Shown here in pieces: positions 42,701 through 64,000 of a stretch of DNA of 64,000 nucleotides. The DNA is from Membranipora membranacea (taxonomy: Eukaryota; Bryozoa; Gymnolaemata; Cheilostomatida; Membraniporidae). Position 1 is the stretch's first letter; every line of letters begins with the position of its first letter. The notes below the pieces were generated by a model. That model was not told the origin of the DNA. It ran no database searches and was given only the letters and a program-made list of their open reading frames with translations. The translations under genes were made by a program, and so were the position numbers. Location of the stretch: assembly GCA_914767715.1 (NCBI GenBank), contig OU612065.1, positions 16,246,001-16,310,000 on the forward strand. The letters run 5' to 3'.

Positions 42701-45700
42701 CATGGCATCAGTTTGCTTGTTTATCAATTGTGAACAATATTACTTTCAGACCAATTCTTTGCTACAAATTTCATTCGTAAATCTATCAGCTGCTAAATTT
42801 CTATTTCAGAGTATCCGACATGCCTGCTTGAATGGAAGTGCTGTCGGTATGGTTCTAGAATTCAACAAAGAGTCGCCGTCAGCGATGGTAGTCGACTGGC
42901 TGTCCAATAATCTCTACTTCATTGATGACACTCGTAAGCGCGTTGAAGTTTATAGTATACACACACAGGCCAGAAAGGTGATCATTTGGAAGAAGCTGGG
43001 AGAACCCCGCTCTATAACCCTGCATCCTGCTGAGGGGTAAGGCTCAACAATTAAACCTCTGTAAAAAGTTATTCGTTCACAAAAACATGCATTGGTTGAG
43101 CATAAATAGTGATGGCAGTGTTTATTCTTGCCCTTATAAAGTTTAAAATGGCCACCAAGCCTGTGTAGTCTACCTGCCATTAAGCTTGTAGCAATGATTT
43201 TGATAACTTTCAAACTGATATTCCATTGAATAAGCTGAGTTAATGATTGATCTGATTTTCAGTGTTTTGTACTGGACTGACTGGAACACCCCAGATGGTC
43301 AGACAGTTATAGGAAAAGCTAACCTAGATGGCTCAGAGCCGAATCCAATGCTCTCGGGTATCGGGCGATGTGGCTCTATTACCGTGGACATAGTCAATAA
43401 AACCTTCTCCAGGCTTTACTGGATCAACTACGATGAGAAGCGGATAGAAACCTCAATGCTCGATGGTGAGAGGTCTTTTCATCTCTGAAGCGGAAACTGT
43501 GTGTCAGGCGCTTCTAAAATATCTCCATAAAATGTCTCCTGTTTCAACCATTATTATAAGCCTGTTGTGATTTTAGACACAATTGCATAGTGTTACAATC
43601 GAACTTTAGCTCGACAAAACATTTCATTTCTTAACCACATGTGGCAGAGATAGAATACAATACATACATACATACTCCTCCATTCTATACTATTTACAGG
43701 TGCTGGATTGCGTGTGATAAAGGATAGTCTAAAGGCACCCATTTCACTAAACATTTACAATGACTTTATATACTGGTTTGATGTGCAAGATAAAGTGATT
43801 AGGAGGGTGAATAAACATATCACATCGACAGCGGACGAGGCTATCATACAATCAGATATCAACGATATAAAAAACCTTCTAGTCTTTCATCCATCGCGCC
43901 AAAATCCACGAGGTCAGTGTTATAGGTTTTTCTTTGATGTCTTATCTGAAATTTTCTCTAACTTTAAATTCTTAAACACAAGTAAACACAATTTATAATT
44001 ACTTTAATATGTTTATCGTCGGAACATTTAATACCATGTTTATTCCTTTATTATTTTCAGTTCGGAGTAATTGCGCTATCAACAATAACGGTTGTGAATA
44101 TTTCTGCTTTTCCACGAGTGGTGAGAGAGAGTCTATGTGTGGATGTCCGACTCACTATACACTCAACTCTGACAAGAAAACATGCTCAGGTATGCCATTA
44201 TCTGCTTTTTCTTTTTTCAGTAGGTTTCCCCGCAGAAGCCGGGCAGATTGAGGCAATGATTTTAGATTGAATTGAATTTGAGTTTTTTTATACATTACAC
44301 AATAGGCGCAATTCACAAGTTTTACTTCAAATTGCTGTTGTAATTAAAATATAAACTAAAGATTCAAAAAAATTGAAATGATCATATTTGTGTAAGTTCA
44401 CGGTACGCTTCGGTGTCATCTATCAATTTAAGCACTCCAAAAACAAGACCTCAATCAGGTCAATATGTTTCGGAGTTTTGCCGTCATCAACTTTTTATGT
44501 CAATGGTTACACAACTCCGGATATGATTTGACCAGGGAGGGTGGGTGCCAAAGTTTCAAGTTTATCTCACCAAGGAGCAAGGAGCAAGTTTACCTCACCT
44601 CGATTATATTCATATTACATACAGACATGTTCTTTCATTTTAGCTCCAACTGACTTCTTATTATTGAGCGAGAAGACAGACGGTAGAAGAGATGCACAGA
44701 TCAAGTGTGTCATAAACAGCTCAATACCAGATTTAGTATTACCTATTAGAAGTCTGAAAATTATCCGCGCTCTAGAGTATGACCCTAACGATAATAAGAT
44801 ATACTGGAGTATGGATAATGGTGATTCCAAGACTGTCCAACGTGCATCTATCAACGGCACTCATGTAAGTATATAGATATGAGCAGGACTCATAAGAGGT
44901 TTGCAATGTGATCCTAAGTGTTTTTTGCTGGTTAAAGCTCCTACCCTCTAAATGTTGGGAGTCCGATGGTCAAGTCCTTATGCAGTTAACTGACCACTGG
45001 GCTCTTTCGGTGCATCAGGTCGGCTCAGATCTGCCAGCACACTGAGAGTAACTTTAGACAGAGACAGACCTTAGCCAAGCATTAACCAATACGGGTTGCC
45101 CGTTTTGCATATTGTCTCATGATATTTCCCTAACCAAAACATCCATGAAATCTTTTAGTCACAATGTTACCAGACAAGTTTGTCATTGTAACAAAGAACA
45201 TTTGCGATGTATTGAAAACATAATAAAATTCTAATGTTCTAACAGGTGGAGACATTTTTGGATGCAGGGAAATTATCGCCATCCAGCCTAGCCATAGACC
45301 CGTACACAAGATTTATGTATTGGTCTGATTCTAAACATGATCTCATCAATGTGACGGCATTAGACGGGAAGGCAGTTGGTGTCATATATCGCAGCAACTT
45401 AAACAGACCTACTATTTTAGCTCTTCATTCTTGGAGAGGGTGAGTTACTGATTATTTGAATTAGATTTCTCGTATGCAGGAATTTGTATTACCGCTCGCT
45501 GGGAACATATTGAAGCATTGCAACAAAACTGATGTCGTAGCCGTAGCTGTAGTACGGCCAGCTATTCCTTTGTTATTTGTGAAAGAGGCGGGGGGGGGGG
45601 GGCTTAATTAAATTACTAAATAGGTAAATAGTGATCGGTTTAATTCATTCAAGTTGAACAATAGGAAGGCGAAGCAGACCCAAATTGTATTGTAATTGAA

Positions 45701-48262
45701 AGGAATAGGCCTAGCTATTAATAGGCGTGTGTAGCACCTTGCCCAATCCGTAGCCTTATTAAAAGTTTCCCAATCCTATGGATAGTACGGCGTGTGTAGC
45801 CAGCGCTTTAAGGAGTGCAAATTACGATTTTGCTCATGCAGCATATTACTTGTATGGTTGACTTGAGAAGTTGCCATTGTTTCACGTTGATGACTTTCGA
45901 TGAGATGGGAAATTTGCAAAAGCTCCAGATATTGTAACTATACTGGGTCAAGGATTGATAGGGGGATGGGAAAGTGGTATATATAAAGCTTAAATTCATT
46001 TGAATGAATGAAGTTTTCTGCATGGGTGTGTAAATTAGACTCCCCCAACTCACCTAAGTGCCACTCACATTATTGAACCGCTTTTATATACTTTTCATGT
46101 GGATTCAAACCCATATAAAAAACAATGGGCTGTATAAATTTGGAGTTATCTGCTCTCAATTTGCTAAAATAATTCATTTGACTTTTTACCTGCAAGCTTT
46201 TTTTTGGGTATATGATCAGCAATGGAGATATTCAGAAATGCAGAAATTCTGAACTACATGGGAAAATAATTTTAATCTTGGCATTGCTTAGTTAATTTTG
46301 ACCATCAATCATTGTCATCACTCTTATTCAATGCCGAGATTATTCAAGATTGACAAATAATAGATGTTACAAGGGTGAGCAGTACAGATCATGAATAAAT
46401 TAGAAATTGCCTTCCCCTGGTTAACTCTTGACGGACTATAGTAGCAGTATTTTTGTTCACCTCAAAGTACTAAAGGATGATGGCATTACTTTATTACTAG
46501 CTCAAATGAATTATGTTTTGATTGTGTTGCTTGTGCTGATGGATGTTCAATTTTTCATTACAGGTATTTATTTTTTATCACGGAGCCAGACTCAGAGTCC
46601 GGAGCCAACAAGGTGCTAAGAGTTGAGTTGGATGGATCTAATATTAAAACTATAGCTGTAGGCGTCACCATTAACGCTCTCATCGTAGACCCTACTACTG
46701 ACTGGCTGTACTATAGTGAACGTGGTACACCTCAATCTGTACCGTCTATAAAAATATGTGACTTAGATGGGAAGAATGTCCGCTCCCTGGTAGAAGGTGT
46801 CTATACTGATAAATTGACTATATACAGTGATAAGCTATATTATGTTAGCGACATCACTAAACTCTATTATGTAGACAAAATAACGGGGCGTAACAGGATA
46901 CAAGTAGTAATGGGTGGAGAATTTATAACAGAAGTGCATGCAGTAAACTTAAACACCCCCTCTAATCACCGGCGGCACCCCTGTTCCACAGACAATGGTG
47001 ATTGCTCTAACATGTGTTTCATAGGGGAGGGCGGAACTAAAAAGTGTGGATGTCCAGAAGGGCTCTCACTCAACAGAGACGAGCTAACCTGTGAACCTGA
47101 GCCAACATGTAGACCTACAGACTTTGTGTGTCAGACAGGACACAGAATGAGTACATGTATACCTTATGAGTGGAGGTGTGACGGAGTGGAGGAGTGCCAG
47201 GACGGTAGTGATGAGAGAGATTGCCAGCAGAGCTGCGCTACTAATCAGTTCCGCTGCTCCAGTGGAGAATGTATAGATAAGAAGCGAGTGTGTAATCGTA
47301 TCGCAGACTGCTCAGACTCGAGTGATGAGACGAGAAATTGTTGTGCTGTGGATGAGTTCATGTGCGTCGACTCTTTGACTTGTATATCGCGTACCAAAAT
47401 GGGCGATGGCTTTCCCGACTGTAAGGATGGCAGTGATGAATCTCCTAAACCGTCGCCCCCGGTTGGGCCCACAACTACAGATGTGACGAACCCATACGCT
47501 GTCGGCATCATTGTAGTCTTATGTATAGTATCTGTATTTATTTTCTTCATAATAGTGTTTATAGTATGGAAGTGTCATAAACGATCAGCAAGTTTGCGGT
47601 ACCCAGATCCGATGATGATGATTCGGCCTGTAACATCAATGTCTGACTCGATAGGTACAGGTATGGTAGACACAACCATGACACATATACCTGAATCTGT
47701 GACAGCTACTACTGTAATCTCAGCCACCACCGTGTCAGCGGGTGGATATGACAGGAATCATGTCACAGGGGCTTCTTCCAGTAGCTCTAGTATGACTCAT
47801 CTGCAGGCAGCGGGGTACAATCCACCCCCTTCACCTGTCACTGAACGTTCAGCCTTCATAGGCCATCCTCCTACAATTGATGAGGATGATTACAGCACTG
47901 TTGTCTCCTCTGCATATCCTACATTTCCCACTCATCGTAGTGCTCATCGTAATGTTCCTGTGCCTCCTACAACTCCTATATCTACATGTGATGACTCTGA
48001 ACCCTCGCTGGTCAATTATCCTGCTCAACGACCTCAACGAGTACGCAGAAAGAGTAATAAGAAGTATCACCTGCTCAAGCAAACTTACGGTGGAGCTGGT
48101 GCGTTCCCTCCACCACCCACTCCTAGCCGTAGTCAGATATGCTCAGCTGATGAGGCTAGTGAATGTCCACCCTCTCCTTCTACAGTACGCAGCTTCAGAT
48201 CCACAAATAGTAATCCTTATCCTCCCCCACCATCACCGGAGCCTGCCTCTGATAATAGCTGA
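30752..48262 (+). CDS. LRP5/6: LRP5/6 (arrow) Wnt co-receptor, 19 exons
   Basis: Exons 30752-30833, 31856-32125, 32444-32615, 34305-34508, 36545-36735, 36995-37129, 37568-37765, 37973-38168, 38713-38963, 40476-40622, 41287-41444, 41809-41940, 42810-43036, 43263-43465, 43700-43912, 44061-44189, 44644-44864, 45246-45439, 46564-48262; 1,673 aa (human LRP6 1,613). Exon 1 encodes a signal peptide. Four YWTD propeller-EGF units follow (EGF modules near 307-350, 615-655, 927-969, 1244-1288), then three LDLa repeats (1290-1405), a membrane helix (about 1418-1445) and a 228-residue tail. The tail keeps [18 protein letters not shown] and all five PPPSP-type sites that are phosphorylated on Wnt binding and recruit Axin. 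It binds Wnt with Frizzled at the plasma membrane to stabilise beta-catenin. The length and four-propeller order exclude LRP4 and LDLR. Initiation at 30776, in frame, is the alternative. Confidence 0.97.
31469..31579. mobile_element. Foldback (palindromic) MITE, copy 2, in LRP5/6 intron 1
   Basis: A 111-bp perfect palindrome: two 53-bp arms with no mismatch around a 5-nt loop TGGGT (31522-31526). The outer arms are nearly identical to copy 1 at 23544-23685. CTGCTTCC flanks both ends (31461-31468 and 31580-31587), a perfect 8-bp target duplication. The identical arms suggest recent insertion or ongoing correction between arms. Confidence 0.95.
33521..33583 (+). repeat. Three 21-bp tandem repeats next to a TA microsatellite
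   Basis: Three copies of GTAAGTGTATACCACAGACT plus one base, with one or two substitutions, lie in LRP5/6 intron 3. A (TA)n tract follows at about 33590-33606. Each first-type unit starts with a splice-donor-like GTAAGT. Confidence 0.85.
44930..45080 (+). mobile_element. Diverged copy of the VPS4-intron SINE family, in LRP5/6 intron 17
   Basis: GGTTAAAGCTCCTACCCTCTA, AACTGACCACTGGGCTC and ACTGAGAGTAACTTT occur here in the same order and spacing as in the minus-strand element at 20990-21201. The A box region is truncated and the B box is degraded, so this copy is old. Confidence 0.65.
45590..45602 (+). repeat. Poly-G tract
   Basis: Thirteen consecutive G in LRP5/6 intron 18. It is a likely length-variable site, and prone to sequencing error. 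Confidence 0.9.
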
Positions 48263-51200
48263 TTTATATTTTAATGCACTGTGCTTCAATGATGTTGCTG
48301 CCAATCTTATCTTTTTGCTACTTGATACTTTATTTATGAACAATACTGTACAGTATAGACATTAAACCCACGGAGTCAGCCCTGAACTCTCATTACTCAG
48401 GTACTGTATATGTTAAAGCTAAGAGATCCTTAATTTTTATCGTAATGGGGCATATAGCTTGTGCTGTATTTTACTCACCAATCAATTGTTAAACTTGGTG
48501 AATACTCTTTTTTTTATCATTGTGACATACCTACTTTGCAAAGACAACGACATGTACCAATTATGCTTTTGCTGTAGATTAGGCAAGAGTAGTCTAGCTG
48601 GTCTTACTCATTACCTGAGTTGCGATGATTTATATATTTTGATCATCTTCGGTATCCCATCTCAGTATTTTTATGCGCCATTTCAACAAATTTTTACTAT
48701 GTTGACGAGATTTCTACTAAGCGTTTATTATGAATTACTCTATGCACTATAATTGGCATGGTTTTATCATGTTAAGTTTATTATCTTCTTATTTTGTATT
48801 GTTTGTTGAAAAACAAATTTCATCTATTGGTTTTTCTGCCTTTTTACTGCATATTAAAATTCCTGAAACTTAGTATTGATTGTCATTTCATTTCAAAACT
48901 CCGGAAGTAAGTGAAACAATGCTTACAAGCAATTTGGTTAAAATGAGATATAAAACTATAAAAAAGCGGATGAAGTTTGTTTTACATAACTACACAGAAG
49001 TGGCAAAAGCAAAAAATCAAGTCAGGCAAACAATTGCATATCAACTGTTTAAAACGGCTGGTCTGACCACAGGAGACTAGGAAATGACAGCTGTGACGGC
49101 TCATGCTATGCCGTAGTATATGAGCCCTGTCTGATCTGGTTCCACTTGTGTATTGCGAACACTGCAGGAGAATTTGTACGCAAATAATAAATGATCAAAA
49201 TCAGCGTGTATCAATAGAATTGATATGTAGATGTCATGATCCTGTTTGAGCGAGCCTGTCTGCAATTATGGTAACCCTTCCCTTACTTGGATGGGGCGCA
49301 AGCCAAGATATAGTAGTATAATGTAAGTTACTATCAAATCACACTTATTTAAGTTTACTAATTGTTTAAATAATATATAGTTTTGAATGGTAAATGGATT
49401 TGTTTTTCCTTGCTATGGGTTTAACATGTAGCTTTTATTGTTATGGTAATATTTAAAATTGAATTTATGCTGCCATAATCAAATATTGTGCATACATTAT
49501 TATTGTGAAACATTTTTCAGGACGTATCGTATCTAATGTCATCACATTAACTAAGTCCAGCAGCAATCATACCTGACTGATATTTGATCGGGCGGGGGCA
49601 AAAGTCTGGGGAGCTCAGACTACATCTCTATGTCTCGATACTATGAATTTTTCTATCTGCTCTGATATTTAACAAACGGGATCAGGTATTAATTTTAAGT
49701 TTAATTTTTAAGAGTAAGAGGTAGATTTTCAATTGTGTGTGATGAAATAATCTTGCTGTATTTTTGTTTGTCAATTTGTGTCCATTATTTTTGCATTGCA
49801 GTATGTCCCACATTTCATCCTTGCTCTGATTATGTACTCATTTAATCACATTTTCGATGACTGCTGTTAATTAATAATTAATAATTACAGAGTAGGATTA
49901 CAATAATTTATCAGTTGCTACAATCCTTGTCTTTTGTTCAGTACAGGCATTTATCCAGTTATTTTCTGTCTAAAACACTAATGCAGGGAGGCTTAGTAGC
50001 TGTATTATATGTTACTTGTAAAAGAAAATTAAACACATACTTTTTATTTTAATTTGAATAATGAGTGAGACCGCTCCATGCCAAACGGTTCTCTAACATT
50101 AAAATCAGTGACATTGCTTGTAAATACAAATGTTGGCAACTTTGTTTGTAAGTCACAGAAGGTTTCTTGGTCGATAATAAGATTCTCTGGTTCAAAGTGA
50201 GTAAAAAATCCGCATATTCTATTGACTAGTGACTTCGGTTACTGGATCAAGTCTGTTCGATCCTGTCAAATGACTGTCATTTGGTCTTATCTCTATAAAT
50301 TTGCTCATTCTGACATCACGCTTTAGTCATCTTCTCTTTTTACACGGGAGTGCAACTCCCTGTTGGGATTATAACAACGTAACAGCAGGGAGGGTGGGAG
50401 GTAACAATGCAAGGTAGATATTTTCTTCAAATCTGCTAGCTGCTAGCCGTCTTAGCACTAAGACTAAACTTTTACATGCTACCCTTCTGATTGGAGCTCA
50501 TAATGATGTGACCACTAATATAGAAATACAGTACGGTACTCCCGGTGGACGGGGCAAAGAGTCTTGGGGGCTCAGACTGTTGATTAGCCTATCTCAGGAT
50601 CTTTGGATATGCACAATATTGCCATAAAAGTCTAAAATTTATTTCCTATTCTTTATTTCCTTTTGAATTTATGAAAAAAAAATTTCATAAAGTTTTAATT
50701 TTTTTGTTACTTGCAATTATGTCTACTAATTTTCTTTGTTGCGTTCTCTTTTTCTCTTTTTATGGATACAATGAGTGATTAAAATGAAAGAGGAGATAGT
50801 GATATCCATTGATGGGATTTCACGATAACTTTGTGTACAGCATTTAACCTCATGACAATCCTATAATGTGAGTTGTCATTCTCTGTTTCTCAATAGCCAC
50901 ACAATTTAATTGTTCAATTCTATGTCGATGCCAGTAAGAATTTGTAGATCAATTCTTTCAGCTCCTTGCACTCTCAGGTGTATTTATCTCGTCTGTACTC
51001 GGCTACCTGTACTCTGACTTACTCTGTGAGTAGATCTTAGCGAACTCAGGGGTCCAAGCATAATGAGCTCCAACAAACCTAACATGTTTTTGATATGTAC
51101 TATAACTTGAATAGTTTTCAGCTGAACTTAACATGGCATTTTAATATTTTAGTATGGTCCATTTATTCAAAAGAGTTAGCGTGGTCTGATCTTGGGAATT

Positions 51201-52605
51201 GTTTTCTTCTCCAATATTTCAGCCCCTTTCCAGCTTATTCTAATCCTGGTATCAAGCTTTTTATAATATGAGTATGTAGTATGGAATTTATTACTCCATT
51301 CTCACTCTGATCTTTCAATGCAGTCAAACCAAAAAGTTATTTCCACACAATTTTGGGGGTCTCTTAATTGGTATCTGGTTGTTCATAGCTGAGATGAATG
51401 AGACCTGCTAGAAGTCACAACTTCAAATTGTCCGCTTCTGGATAGAACTATGCGTCAAAAAAGTGAACAACTAGGAAATAACTAGGCATAATCGATAATT
51501 TGAAAGATGTGATTGAGAGGATCTTGCTGGAAAATTTATTTTTTGCTCATTTTTACTCCCCTTGTTCTGACATAGAGAGAATTTAGCTGAGAAAAAAATC
51601 AATCTGTCCATGCCAAAACTAACTAAATATAAAAGTTTCTATTTTTATGAGGGCTGTAGGGGAGCAGTCACAGGGGCCATCGCCCTGGATTACCAGTTTA
51701 GAAATTGGGCTATATCTTATATATATGCAGTTTGGGAATTTAATCTTGCTTCCCTAATAAACAAAATTTAACCTAGACAACTTGAGAAGAGGTTCTCACT
51801 TTGGCAATTAGTTTAATGAAGCATTGATGTAAAGTCAAAATCAAAGCCTCTGCAGCAATGGAAAATTTTTGGGAATTTCGGACATGTGTATCACGCGACT
51901 ACTATTTAATTACTGCTTAACCATTGCCCTCTCGTCACGCAAAGTTCATTTACTACGATGTGACTTTTAGATCCATAATGATATCATATCCGCCCTACTT
52001 TGGATTGTCTTTTCGCTACGGTTCTTGCTAATCATGATTGTATGCTAGGTCTTCCATTGCAGTATCAAAGCACTATGACCCTGACCCGCAGCTGGGCAGT
52101 GTACCAACAGTACGATCACAGGGGAGTTGAGGAACTGAGGAGACATCATGTAGGACTTGTATGAAATAATTGATATTGAACAATAGAGTGACTGTAAAAA
52201 ATAAACATACAAAAACGAAAGAGAACAAGATTGTGCTTTTTGCTTTAGCCATGGACATTAAATGTACTGTCTTTATATTTATGACTAAATCAAATGGTTC
52301 TATAGACATGCATGCAGCTATGGCTTAGATAACTCCATAGCCCGGAATCCGGATGGATAATTTACTATGCGCACAAAAGAATACATTGGCTCATTGGTTA
52401 AAATATGATCTCAAATGCTTTATTTGTAGTGTGAGACCTCCAGACTCTTTCCCCCTTCCGACGGCCATGTTGGAATTGAATATCTGATCATATCTGAGCA
52501 CTGACAACAATCAAAAAAATATACAGTTTAAAACCAGTAATTGTGGCGATGTAAGAAAGCGCCATAAGTGTAAAATACTGGCCCTATTAAATTTGTTTTC
52601 TCTTT
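48263..52605. other. LRP5/6 3' UTR and non-genic DNA
   Basis: No supported coding exon in more than 4 kb on either strand. AATAAA at 49186-49191 is a candidate end for LRP5/6 transcripts. Two 30-nt stretches, at 49593-49624 and 50551-50580, share a GGGGCAAA..GTCT.GGGG.GCTCAGACT pattern and may be relics of one dispersed repeat. The rest is AT-rich unique-looking sequence. Confidence 0.5.
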
Positions 52606-53556
52606 ATTGTTTTTTTTAAACATTTATTGACAAACAATCTTCATCATTAAAATGATGTTCTTCCGCCTGAGCCAAAACTAAACAATAATGAAGAAAAGAA
52701 GAAATGTGGAAGATAAAGACTTTTGTTGTGCATGGCTCCGTTTTGGCAAGAAGCAACAAAAACTTTCTCCCTGAAAATTTGTTCTTTTTGATGAATTACT
52801 ATGGCTTTATTCAAACGAAAACGAAAAAAACTTACTGATAATAACAGTGAAACTTCTACCAACGATATGATTGAGTCCGAGGAACAATATCACGGATTAC
52901 CCTACTACCTCAACAGACTAAAAGCTATCCAAAAAAAGGTCAGTAGGGTACAACAATTAAAATCTGACATTGAAATTAAGGTCACTTCAAAGAACCCGCA
53001 AATCACTATCAACCTAGATGCGGCTAGATACGAAATCATAAAGAAAGTCCTCCCTGTTAAGATCAAAGGGCTTGGCCTCCTCGTCAAGGATAAAACAAGC
53101 AGCATTAACCCCAAGACATTTACTGTCAATGTGGCTATGCTGAAAGGTGTACCACTGGATGTCATTGATGCAGAACTGGAGGAGCAAGTACAAAGTCAGT
53201 TCCCTGGAGCAACAACTATCAGGCTCCAGAAGAATGGTAAATCTCTTCGTACTTTCAGGGTTAAGTTCATTAATTCAACACAACTTTTAACAGCCATCAA
53301 CCAGAGAGGTTTTTTACTTCCCTCAGAACAAATTATATGTCATTTTGAAAAACATATCGATGGCTAATTCTTGAAGATTTTACAAGACATAACCATATTC
53401 ATTGTTAGTCTTTATCTTTCATATTTCTTCGTTATTTATTAATTCCATGTTTATTAATTTACTTTTGTTTTTTTTGTTTTATCTTGGCACAATAAGAAGA
53501 ACATCATTTTAATGAGGAAGATTGCTTGTCAATAAACGTTTAAAAAAAAAACATTG
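52606..53556 (+). mobile_element. TIR-bounded element carrying a gag-like ORF
   Basis: The left end (52606-52662) and the right end (53497-53556) are inverted repeats of about 57 bp, with three substitutions plus a T-run length difference. Weaker similarity continues about 20 nt further in. Core motif: ATTAAAATGATGTTCTT. The right arm contains AATAAA followed shortly by ten A, like a polyadenylated transcript end. The only ORF is the gag-like protein at 52801-53367. No transposase, reverse transcriptase or clear target duplication is visible. Confidence 0.75.
52801..53367 (+). CDS. 188-aa gag-like nucleic-acid-binding protein of a mobile element
   Basis: An intact single-exon ORF from ATG to TAA. 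It begins MALFKRKRKK, a basic, possible nuclear-localisation or RNA-contact patch, then a polar linker to about residue 45. From about residue 65 comes a compact alternating pattern: INLDAARYEIIKKVLP, FTVNVAMLKGVPLDVIDAEL, then FPGATTIRLQKNGKSLRTF, FRVKFINSTQLLTAINQRG and a final ICHFEKH. This resembles the RRM-like gag/PRE_C2HC region of jockey/CR1-type LINE ORF1 proteins. In those, CCHC zinc knuckles normally follow; here the protein stops just before that point. No polymerase ORF is nearby. It may bind the element's own RNA or DNA. The family match is by pattern only and was not searched. Confidence 0.65.
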   Translation: MALFKRKRKKLTDNNSETSTNDMIESEEQYHGLPYYLNRLKAIQKKVSRVQQLKSDIEIKVTSKNPQITINLDAARYEIIKKVLPVKIKGLGLLVKDKTSSINPKTFTVNVAMLKGVPLDVIDAELEEQVQSQFPGATTIRLQKNGKSLRTFRVKFINSTQLLTAINQRGFLLPSEQIICHFEKHIDG

Positions 53557-54052
53557 AAAATGATTATGTCTTAGACATGATATACATAAATGCATGTTTA
53601 TAATTATGTCAGAGGAACTTTGAGAATCTTGATCATTACTGTAATTACTGGATAGCACCCTTTCACCTAAATTTAGGCATGGATCAGCCTTACTGTTACA
53701 ATAGGTGACGCTCCAGCTGGGGGCTATCAGTGACAACAAATTATTTAATTACGTATTTAATTTGTGAATCACCTCTTGTGTCAGAGTTATGTCCAATGGA
53801 AAGTGTTTATTGCAGAATGTTGGCACTAAGTCCCTTCTTATTAGGGGGCTTAGCTCATCAACAGGTAGAAGGTCTGACCGATTTGAGAAGCCCACAATTA
53901 GTCGGTCTTTCAATTTCGCCTCTCGCTGTCAAACAAGCAATTATCTTGACCTTATGTAATAAAATTTTATTCATAAGTTAGGGCTCTGGTTAGCAAAAGT
54001 TCATTTGCTGTACATCTGTACTGCAATCCACCGCTTTTATCAGAAACTCAAA
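53557..54052. other. Upstream region of the astacin gene
   Basis: 496 bases between the gag-like element and the astacin start codon. No ORF of note and no clear TATA box. It presumably holds the astacin promoter and 5' UTR. Confidence 0.4.
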
Positions 54053-63977
<9,925 letters not shown>

Positions 63978-64000
63978 ATATCCATTGACAATCAGCTAGC

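Noticed and set aside
47877-48365. 162-codon alternative frame over the LRP5/6 tail
   Set aside because: Shadow of the real frame, which encodes the conserved PPPSP motifs.
48880-49080. 66-codon basic open frame downstream of LRP5/6
   Set aside because: Lies in the 3' UTR or just beyond, with no homologous pattern and no supporting exon signals.
49593-50580. Two similar GGGGCAAA..CTCAGACT stretches as ends of one direct-repeat element
   Set aside because: Only about 26 nt match imperfectly, with no further flanking similarity. Too weak to call an element.

Overview
The window is eukaryotic, from an animal nuclear genome. Genes are split by GT-AG introns of roughly 80 to 2,000 bases, polyadenylation signals follow several stop codons, and metazoan-specific families are present: an LRP5/6 Wnt co-receptor and a secreted astacin with CUB and MAM domains. 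Intergenic DNA is AT-rich and carries many small inverted-repeat transposons and tRNA-derived SINEs. Protein divergence suggests a non-bilaterian animal, perhaps a sponge, but this is a low-confidence inference. All exon chains were assembled by hand from splice signals and reading phase; every chain closes in frame.

Layout. 628-2643 (+): TMA7, a 59-residue translation-associated protein in four exons. 3261-5352 (+): an unrecognised single-pass membrane protein with a long serine/proline/tyrosine-rich tail. 5353-8759: non-genic, with a MITE and a tRNA-like relic. 8760-15842 (+): a RhoGAP matching ARHGAP19, 13 exons. 18227-23784 (-): complete VPS4, the ESCRT-III AAA ATPase, 11 exons, convergent with ARHGAP19. 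24340-29342 (+): complete cathepsin Z/X, 8 exons, head-to-head with VPS4 across 555 bases. 30752-48262 (+): complete LRP5/6, 19 exons, 1,673 residues. 48263-54052: largely non-genic, but holding a TIR-bounded element with an intact gag-like ORF. 54053-63977 (+): secreted astacin-CUB-MAM-MAM-(PTTTT)n-MAM metalloprotease, 19 exons, 1,392 residues.

The genes do not form one pathway. VPS4 (endosomal ESCRT), cathepsin Z (lysosome) and LRP5/6 (a surface receptor whose signalling passes through endosomes) share a membrane-traffic theme, but that may be chance. The liveliest material is between and inside the genes: a palindromic foldback element present twice with perfect 8-bp target duplications, a piggyBac-like MITE, a MITE enclosing a Pol III tRNA-like unit, several SINEs, and the gag-ORF element at 52606-53556, my best candidate for something undescribed.
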